In this document: piece by piece, positions 58,622 through 64,000 of the stretch
Numbering within the stretch: position 1 is the first letter of the stretch
Layout: each line of letters opens with the position of its first letter
DNA from: Rikenellaceae bacterium
GTDB lineage: Bacteria > Bacteroidota > Bacteroidia > Bacteroidales > Rikenellaceae
Length of the DNA stretch: 64,000 bases
NCBI GenBank assembly: GCA_017463585.1
Contig: JAFTOX010000001.1
Location: 1 to 64,000, forward strand
Direction of reading: 5' to 3'
The notes under the pieces: generated by a model
Told to the model about the DNA's origin: nothing
Seen by the model: only the letters and a program-made list of their open reading frames with translations
The model's database searches: none
Translations under genes and position numbers: made by a program

Positions 58622-59575
58622 ATGCATATGTCCGACACATTGATATCGCCCGCCGTGGCTGCCGTGACCTCGTTGGCGGCGGTGGCTTTGGTGGCCGTTG
58701 CCGTGCGCCGAATCGGTCGCGCGGATCGACTCGCCACAACCCGCCTCATTCCGCTGATGGGGGTTATGGGGGCGCTCGTTTTTGCGGCGCAAATGCTCAA
58801 CTTTTCGATTCCCGGGACGGGGTCGAGCGGGCACATCGTCGGCGGTGTGCTACTGGCGGCGGTGCTCGGAGAGTGGGCGGGATTTCTGACCCTCACGTCG
58901 GTAATCGTGGTGCAGTGTCTGTTGTTCGCCGACGGAGGATTGATGACGCTCGGTTGCAACATTTTGAATATGGCGGCATTGTCGTGCTTAGTTGCTTATC
59001 CGTTGATTTTTAAGCCTTTGGTGCGAGGCAACGGATCGACTGCACGCTGGGCAGCAGCATCGGTCGCAACCTCGATCGTGGCGCTGGAAATGGGGGCAAT
59101 GGGCGTGACGATCGAGAGCGAATTGTCGGGAATCACCGCCCTGCCCTATGGTCGATTTTTGGCGTTTATGCTGCCCATACATCTGCTTGTCGGGTTAGGC
59201 GAGGGGTTGGCAACCGCTGCCATTGTAGCCTCGCTGCGACGTTTTCGGGCAGATCTTTTGGTTGACGCCACGCCGACCAAACCACGTCCACGAGGGGCGA
59301 TAATGGCGGCTACGGTGGTCGTGGCACTCGTCGCTGCAAGCGTTGCGGGGAGCATTGCCTCGTCGCAACCAGACGGTTTGGAGTGGTCGGTCGAACGCAC
59401 AACCGAGGGCGCAGAAATCACTGATAATCAGACGCTCGCACATCGTAGTGCGTCCGCACTGCAACGCACGACCGCACTAATGCCCGACTACGAAGCCTCG
59501 ATGGCGGGGCTGGTGGGCGTGGGAGCAACGGTGGCGTTGGTCTTTGCGCTGACGAGGCTCGTAAGAAGGCGATGA
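58622..59575 (+). CDS. nikM: ECF nickel transporter substrate-binding component, NikM fused to NikN
   Basis: A 317-residue membrane protein of the CbiM/NikM family. It starts M-H-M-S-D (MHMSDTLISPAVAAVTSLAA): the His at position 2, next to the free N-terminus, is the metal ligand of this family, which fixes the start at 58622. Typical segments: FAAQMLNFSIPGTGSSGHIV and LGCNILNMAAL. After a linker, a C-terminal NikN/CbiN-like part has TM segments flanking SSQPDGLEWSVERT (P-D-G-L-E-W). Nickel rather than cobalt is inferred from the urease context. It starts 2 bases after the urea channel stop. Confidence 0.9.
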   Translation: MHMSDTLISPAVAAVTSLAAVALVAVAVRRIGRADRLATTRLIPLMGVMGALVFAAQMLNFSIPGTGSSGHIVGGVLLAAVLGEWAGFLTLTSVIVVQCLLFADGGLMTLGCNILNMAALSCLVAYPLIFKPLVRGNGSTARWAAASVATSIVALEMGAMGVTIESELSGITALPYGRFLAFMLPIHLLVGLGEGLATAAIVASLRRFRADLLVDATPTKPRPRGAIMAATVVVALVAASVAGSIASSQPDGLEWSVERTTEGAEITDNQTLAHRSASALQRTTALMPDYEASMAGLVGVGATVALVFALTRLVRRR

Positions 59576-60378
59576 GCGAGCCTCTGCAACGGTTGCTCGT
59601 GCGCCTCTCGACGCTCGAACAGAGCCAGCCGACACGCTCGCCAATCGACCCGCGAGCGCGCATCGTGGTGTGCGTCGTTTACCTGATCGTAATGCTCTCC
59701 GTGCCAATTGCAAAGCTCTCGGAATTAATGCTTTATGCGTTGTATCCGATCATCTGCACGGCTGAGGTGGGCGTACGCTATGGGGCTATCGCACGGCGGT
59801 CGTTAGTCGTTGTGCCCTTCGCCGCCGTGGTCGGCGTGTTCAACATCTTCTATGAACGGGAGGTCGCTTTCACAATCGGCTCGGTAGCGGTGACACGCGG
59901 GTGGTTGGAGTTCGTGGCGATCATCGTGCGGGCGCTGCTCTCGGTGCAGGCGTTGCTGGTGCTGGTGCGAGTGGTCGGTTACAACCGCCTTTGTCACAAC
60001 CTGCAACGGCTCGGCGTGCCCGCACTGTTCGTAACGCAACTCACTCTGTTATACCGATATATGTTCGTCTTAGCGGAGCAGTTACTCTCGCTCGTACGGG
60101 CACGTACGGCACGCAGTTTCGGTCGGCGGGCAATGCCCATTGGGGAGTGGGGAGCGATCGTCGGACAGCTCACCGTGCGCTCGATCGAGCGTGCCGACCG
60201 CATTTCACAAGCGATGGTGGCGCGCGGTTTCGAGGGTCGAATGCCACCGCCCACATACGCCGACCGTCGTTGGCAATGGCGCGACACCGCCTACCTCGCT
60301 GGGTGGAGCGTGGCAATCATCGTCTGCCGACTAACCCTCCCCGTCGAACGTCTTGCTCAACTATTCAAATCGCTATGA
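59572..60378 (+). CDS. nikQ: ECF nickel transporter membrane component (NikQ/CbiQ, EcfT)
   Basis: A 268-residue membrane protein of the EcfT/CbiQ family. Conserved PRARIVVCVVYLIVML-like start (IDPRARIVVCV) and the coupling helices with ARTARSFGRRAMPIGE and SQAMVARGFEGRMPP (A-R-G-F-x-G). It links NikM to the ATPase NikO. The start overlaps the nikM stop (ATGA at 59572), and its own stop overlaps the nikO start. Confidence 0.9.
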   Translation: MSEPLQRLLVRLSTLEQSQPTRSPIDPRARIVVCVVYLIVMLSVPIAKLSELMLYALYPIICTAEVGVRYGAIARRSLVVVPFAAVVGVFNIFYEREVAFTIGSVAVTRGWLEFVAIIVRALLSVQALLVLVRVVGYNRLCHNLQRLGVPALFVTQLTLLYRYMFVLAEQLLSLVRARTARSFGRRAMPIGEWGAIVGQLTVRSIERADRISQAMVARGFEGRMPPPTYADRRWQWRDTAYLAGWSVAIIVCRLTLPVERLAQLFKSL

Positions 60379-61082
60379 GTCACCATTTTATACTTTTCGA
60401 CGACATTCACTACCAATACTCTGCCGAGCGCGAGGCGTTGCGTGGGGTGACCCTGCGGCTCGACCACGGCGAGAAGGTTGCCCTCGTCGGAGCAAATGGG
60501 GCGGGAAAATCGACCCTGTTGTTGCACGCAAACGGACTGCTCACGCCCTCGCAGGGGCGGGTCGTGGTGGGCGGTGCGACCCTCACCCGAAAGACCCTCT
60601 CGGTGATTCGACAGACGGTCGGATTAGTATTTCAAAATCCAGACGATCAACTCTTTATGCCCTCTGTCGAGGAGGACATTGCCTTCGGACCAGCCAATAT
60701 GCGCCTCACCGCCGAGGAGATCGAAGAGCGGGTTGTGCGGGCGTTGCAGGCGGTTGGTGCTACGGAACTTCGACACCGCTCACCGCACCAGCTCTCGGGC
60801 GGCGAAAAGCGACGGGTGGCGATTGCGACGGTGCTGGCGATGGAGCCCTCGATTCTCGTTATGGACGAGCCGACGGCGGGGCTCGATCCACGTGCACGGA
60901 GGCAGATTATCACCCTCCTACGCACGTTTGCGCATACCGCCCTCATCGCCACACACGACCTCGAAATGGCGCGTGAGCTATGTCCACGCACAGTCGTAAT
61001 GCACTCAGGACGCATTGCCGCCGACGGCACAACCCGCGAACTACTTGACAATACGCAACTTATGGATCGTTGCGGATTATAA
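60375..61082 (+). CDS. nikO: ECF nickel transporter ATPase (NikO/CbiO)
   Basis: A 235-residue ABC ATPase: Walker A LVGANGAGKSTLLLHANGLL, Q-loop VFQNPDDQLFMPSVEEDIAF (the hallmark of EcfA/CbiO ATPases), signature QLSGGEKRRVAIA, Walker B ILVMDEPTAGLDP and switch IATHD. The ATG at 60375 overlaps the nikQ stop (ATGA); the frame is open further upstream but that part lies inside nikQ. Last gene of the urease-nickel operon. Confidence 0.94.
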   Translation: MSHHFILFDDIHYQYSAEREALRGVTLRLDHGEKVALVGANGAGKSTLLLHANGLLTPSQGRVVVGGATLTRKTLSVIRQTVGLVFQNPDDQLFMPSVEEDIAFGPANMRLTAEEIEERVVRALQAVGATELRHRSPHQLSGGEKRRVAIATVLAMEPSILVMDEPTAGLDPRARRQIITLLRTFAHTALIATHDLEMARELCPRTVVMHSGRIAADGTTRELLDNTQLMDRCGL

Positions 61083-61106
61083 ACCGAGCTCTCATTTCAC
61101 CATATG

Positions 61107-61139
61107 AACAGCCTGTTGCGTGGAGCGCAATGGGCTGTT
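61107..61139 (+). terminator. Hairpin after the urease-nickel operon
   Basis: AACAGCC (61107-61113) pairs with GGCTGTT (61133-61139), with an inner TTGCG/CGCAA stem. There is no T-run, so termination may be weak or factor dependent. Confidence 0.5.
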
Positions 61140-61215
61140 TGGCGTATATACATATATATAAAATAGGGCAAAATGGGGGTTTCGTTGGAAAAATTGGGCT
61201 GTTCGTTGAATTTAT

Positions 61216-61246
61216 TTTGACCGAATGTGTTGCGGTTTTACTTTTG
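61216..61246 (+). promoter_or_regulatory. Promoter of the fimbrillin-like cluster
   Basis: TTTG at 61216-61219, 19 bases, TACTTTTG at 61239-61246, giving a leader of about 70 bases to the ATG at 61322. Confidence 0.55.
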
Positions 61247-61321
61247 TAGTCGTTAATTGAAGGAGTGTTCGGTCGCTAAACACGACCGAATTGAATGCGA
61301 GAAAAAAAGTACAACAACACA

Positions 61322-63061
61322 ATGAATAGATTTCTGATAATGTTGACCGCACTGAGCCTGCTGGCCGTGTCGTGCGAACAGATCGATACCCCGACCATCG
61401 ACGTTCCCGAAGGTAAGGTGCGCGTGACAATCAAAAGTGGTACACCCCAAAGCCGTACGTCGGTAGCCGAAAATGGTCTTTCGACCACCTGGTGCAACGA
61501 CGACCAGATCGCCGTATGGGCATCGAACGGTTCGACTAACGTGCTGAATGCTCAGCCTTTCGGGGTCTACTACTCGATGGGTAACTACGTCGAATTTACC
61601 ACCGACATCACTCCGATGGGCGACGGTACGTTCACCTACTATGCGACTCACCCCCTGCCCGCAACCGTTTCGGGTACGAAGGCAACCTTCCCCATTGAGC
61701 GTGTGCAGCAGGGTTCGTTCGACGGCACGAACGACATCTTGGTGGCCTACCCCGCAACGGGTCTGGCACTCGAAAATGAAGATGCCGAGGTGAGCCTCAC
61801 ATTCAAACACAAAATGCATACGTTCCGAATGTTCGTGCCCGACGATGTGGAGGGTATGGGCGAGCCTATTCGTCGTATCGACATCACCTTCCCCGCTCAG
61901 GTTGCAGGTGACGTGACCATCGATTACGCCTCGCCAACCACCGCCGCAACGCTCGCAAATGGCTCGGAGGTGATCTCGGTCGAGATTCCCGAGGGTCTTT
62001 CGGCGTCGAGCGAGGCACAGCGTAAGTATGCCTATGCGGTCTTCTTCCCCGCAACAATGAACGAGAGCGACCAGATCACATTCACCGTGAGCACCGACAA
62101 CTACCGCTCGGTGCAGTCGTTCGGTGCTCGTTCGCTCAGCGAGGGTGGTAGCACCCCCGTGCGTCTGACCTGCTCGCCCGACAACCGCACCATTCTGCGT
62201 TTCCGTATCGGACAGAACTTCCTTGGCGAAGATCCTACGAAAGTTACTTTCACGGCCGCAATCGGCGAGGCTGTGGCCGACTGCGCTACAACGTTCGACA
62301 AGTATGGTTACTACGATCTGGACGTGACCGACCTCGAAGGTCTGGCGGGTCAGTCGATCACCGTTACCTACGAGTCGGAGAACGCTATTGTCACTCAGTC
62401 GCTTACGCTACCCAACTACGCAGCGGGCAAGTTGACCAATATCGAGCTGACCGTACCCTATCTGTTGTATGAGGATTTCAGCACGGTTGGCAACATCAGC
62501 TCGAACGACGGCTACACAGGTGGTTTCTCGACAGGTACCAAAGATGGCGTTTCGTTCCTCAACGGCTGGAGTGGCGGTCGCGTCGGTGCAAGTGCAGGTA
62601 CAGCAATCCGTATCGCTTGCCGCCGAGAAACAAGTGCCGACTACCCCGCACGTGTCGATACCGCTCCATTGAGTGGCCTGAAAGCGGGCGCAAATGTATC
62701 GGTTTCTTGGACATTCGATTACTCGATGGATCGTCAGGAGGGCGGTGTGGCTATCAGTATGCCGCTGCTGGGTCAGTATGTATATCTCGGTTCGACCACA
62801 ACGCAGGGTGCTATTAAGAGTGGTACGAACTTCTATACGTCGGGTATCGGAGGTCAGGATGGTTCGTTCCCCGTCAATTTCTACCTGAACGAGGTCGGAG
62901 GTTCTTATACCACAATATCGAACACCTATAACTACGTTATGGCAAATTGCGGTTCGACCACTCGTCTGACCTGGCTCACCACAAACGAGCACAAGGCCGG
63001 CACAACAAATGGCACATATTGGCTCTACATCGACAACGTGAAGGTTTCAATTGCGAAATAA
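61322..63061 (+). CDS. Fimbrillin-like surface lipoprotein
   Basis: A 579-residue lipoprotein: signal with lipobox SLLAVSC (Cys 18). It shows the fimbrillin family A/Mfa-like pattern of an N-terminal domain after the lipid anchor (VRVTIKSGTPQSRTSVAENG, STTWCNDDQIAVWASNGST, a K/R-T-x-x-x-G-L-x-x-x-W-x-x-x-D-x-I string typical of Bacteroidota fimbrillin-like proteins). The C-terminal half (LLYEDFSTVGNISSNDGYTG) resembles a carbohydrate-binding or choice-of-anchor beta domain. The ATG at 61322 is preferred over a start at 61295. It is the first gene of a cell-surface cluster with a DUF4493 gene following. Confidence 0.75.
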   Translation: MNRFLIMLTALSLLAVSCEQIDTPTIDVPEGKVRVTIKSGTPQSRTSVAENGLSTTWCNDDQIAVWASNGSTNVLNAQPFGVYYSMGNYVEFTTDITPMGDGTFTYYATHPLPATVSGTKATFPIERVQQGSFDGTNDILVAYPATGLALENEDAEVSLTFKHKMHTFRMFVPDDVEGMGEPIRRIDITFPAQVAGDVTIDYASPTTAATLANGSEVISVEIPEGLSASSEAQRKYAYAVFFPATMNESDQITFTVSTDNYRSVQSFGARSLSEGGSTPVRLTCSPDNRTILRFRIGQNFLGEDPTKVTFTAAIGEAVADCATTFDKYGYYDLDVTDLEGLAGQSITVTYESENAIVTQSLTLPNYAAGKLTNIELTVPYLLYEDFSTVGNISSNDGYTGGFSTGTKDGVSFLNGWSGGRVGASAGTAIRIACRRETSADYPARVDTAPLSGLKAGANVSVSWTFDYSMDRQEGGVAISMPLLGQYVYLGSTTTQGAIKSGTNFYTSGIGGQDGSFPVNFYLNEVGGSYTTISNTYNYVMANCGSTTRLTWLTTNEHKAGTTNGTYWLYIDNVKVSIAK

Positions 63062-63105
63062 ACAAAACAACAAAAAAATAATAACAAACTAAAAATCAAA
63101 CCATT

Positions 63106-63855
63106 ATGACAAAAATCAAAACTTTGGCACTGCTCTTCGCCGCAGCACTCGCAATGGTGGGTTGCTCGGAGAATGGGTTGGAGTCGGGTCAAGGCCGCGC
63201 AAGCGTAGCCCTGTCGACCGATGACTCAGCCATCGATCTGTCGCGTGCAAGCCTCGGTCTTGCGAAGCCCGCCGCAGCAGACTTCGCTCTGACGATCTCG
63301 GACGCTACGGGCAACGTCCTGAGCGAGTGGAATTCAATCGCCGACTACGACGAGACAACTCTCTACAACGTTGGCAACTACTCGGCTACGGCTACCTATG
63401 GTAAGACCTCGGTCGAGGCTTTCGAGACCCCCTGCTTCGTGGGCACCAAGGAGTTCGCCATCATCAACGACCAGACCACCGCAGTGAAGATCACCGCTTA
63501 CGTGGCTAACGCAGTAGTTAAAATCGAGTGCAGCGACGCATTCAAGAACTACTTTACCGATTATTCGTTCACGCTGACTACGGCTGCCGGCACCGAGATT
63601 CCCTTCGTTGCAGGCGAGAGCCGTCGCGCATTTATCGACCCCTACAATTTCAGCGTTGAGGGCTCGGCAACAACCCAGACCGGCTCGACTGTCAAGATCA
63701 GCAAGTCGTTCTCGAACATCGTTGCCAAGACGCTCTACACCGTTAAATTCGACGTTAATTCGGGCAACGTAGGTGGCGCAACCGTTACGGTTACGTTCAA
63801 CGATGAGCCCGTAGCCGAGATCCCCGTTGATATCGAGCTGAACGACGAAATCTAA
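63106..63855 (+). CDS. DUF4493 lipoprotein
   Basis: A 249-residue lipoprotein: lipobox LAMVGC (Cys 21). GRASVALSTDDSAIDLSRAS and FALTISDATGNVLSEWNSIA, then LYNVGNYSATATYG, fit the DUF4493 family of Bacteroidota surface proteins, which often sit in fimbria-like or polysaccharide-use clusters. Codon bias suggests good expression. It follows the fimbrillin-like gene by 44 bases and precedes a further lipoprotein gene by 36. Confidence 0.85.
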   Translation: MTKIKTLALLFAAALAMVGCSENGLESGQGRASVALSTDDSAIDLSRASLGLAKPAAADFALTISDATGNVLSEWNSIADYDETTLYNVGNYSATATYGKTSVEAFETPCFVGTKEFAIINDQTTAVKITAYVANAVVKIECSDAFKNYFTDYSFTLTTAAGTEIPFVAGESRRAFIDPYNFSVEGSATTQTGSTVKISKSFSNIVAKTLYTVKFDVNSGNVGGATVTVTFNDEPVAEIPVDIELNDEI

Positions 63856-63891
63856 TCAATTTACAAACAAGACAAAACGAAAAGACGAAAT

Positions 63892-64000
63892 ATGAAACTG
63901 TTCAAATTCATATCGACCGTAGCTCTCGCACTGAGCATTGGCTTGGTAGGTTGCGAGCGCGACAAAATCGGTTACGGCGACAAAGAGGGTGCTACGGGCA
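63892..64000 (+). CDS. Lipoprotein, N-terminal part (3' end outside window)
   Basis: Only 36 residues are visible: signal and lipobox SIGLVGC (Cys 21), then ERDKIGYGDKEGATG. The start ATG 63892 has a purine-rich AAAGACGAAAT upstream. It continues the DUF4493/fimbrillin-like surface cluster; G-x-L-x-L-strand features that would confirm DUF4493 lie beyond the window. Confidence 0.7.
   Translation, partial: MKLFKFISTVALALSIGLVGCERDKIGYGDKEGATG

Noticed and set aside
1..64000. CRISPR arrays, insertion sequences, rRNA
   Set aside because: No regularly spaced repeats, transposase genes or rRNA-like sequence were noticed on reading. This is a visual reading and not a search.

Overview
The window is a bacterial chromosome segment from the Bacteroidota. 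Evidence: promoters of the TAnnTTTG type, Bacteroidota-specific families (Omp28, DUF6029, DUF5020, DUF4493, fimbrillin-like lipoproteins, arm-type integrase N-terminus) and many lipobox proteins. The gene content and codon style fit the Rikenellaceae, probably Alistipes; that genus call is inference.

Layout. (1) 1-3.2 kb is the end of a phage-like or integrative element: a helicase-primase fusion, a hypothetical gene and an ERF single-strand annealing protein, closed by a terminator. It is followed by a promoter-to-terminator stretch without an ORF that ends like a decayed tRNA 3' half (possible attachment site or small RNA). (2) 3.5-17 kb is an accessory, partly AT-rich island of mostly unannotated genes: a chimeric protein with an integrase arm domain, a DnaA-like ATPase with Cys clusters, a membrane/coiled-coil gene overlapping an unknown 425-aa gene, a WYL regulator flanked by two inverted repeats of identical geometry, a PD-(D/E)XK nuclease, an Mrr-like endonuclease beside a PLD nuclease, an ABC-type ATPase, and a stand-alone FtsK-gamma winged helix translationally coupled to a compact, catalytically altered DnaE (Pol III alpha) relative. 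The last pair is the most unusual object seen. (3) 17-36.5 kb is mainly ordinary chromosome: DUF169, flavin reductase, catalase, nicotinate phosphoribosyltransferase, a low-GC glycosyltransferase/2TM insertion, a purine uptake pair (outer-membrane channel plus NCS2 permease), GNAT, patatin, acyltransferase, ABC exporter, carB and msrC. (4) 37-43.7 kb is an envelope cluster: a large lipoprotein, a TlpA-like thioredoxin, a DUF6029 protein and an Omp28-type lipoprotein. (5) 43.8-51.7 kb is housekeeping (SDR, S4 protein, nitroreductase, HAD, rdgB, rplY, pth, rnhB), interrupted by a tandem duplication of a secreted protein gene that carried along the 3' end of its upstream neighbour, plus a G9 tract in the second copy's promoter. 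(6) 51.7-61.1 kb holds crcB (minus strand) and a tightly packed urease operon: ureA-ureB-ureC-ureE-ureF-ureG-ureD, a urea channel, then an ECF nickel importer (NikMN fusion, NikQ, NikO). One transcript could thus encode urea entry, nickel entry, metallocentre assembly and the enzyme. (7) 61.3-64 kb begins a fimbrillin-like/DUF4493 lipoprotein cluster that runs off the end.

No intact tRNA, rRNA, CRISPR array or insertion sequence was recognised. All family assignments come from reading motifs; no database search was run.
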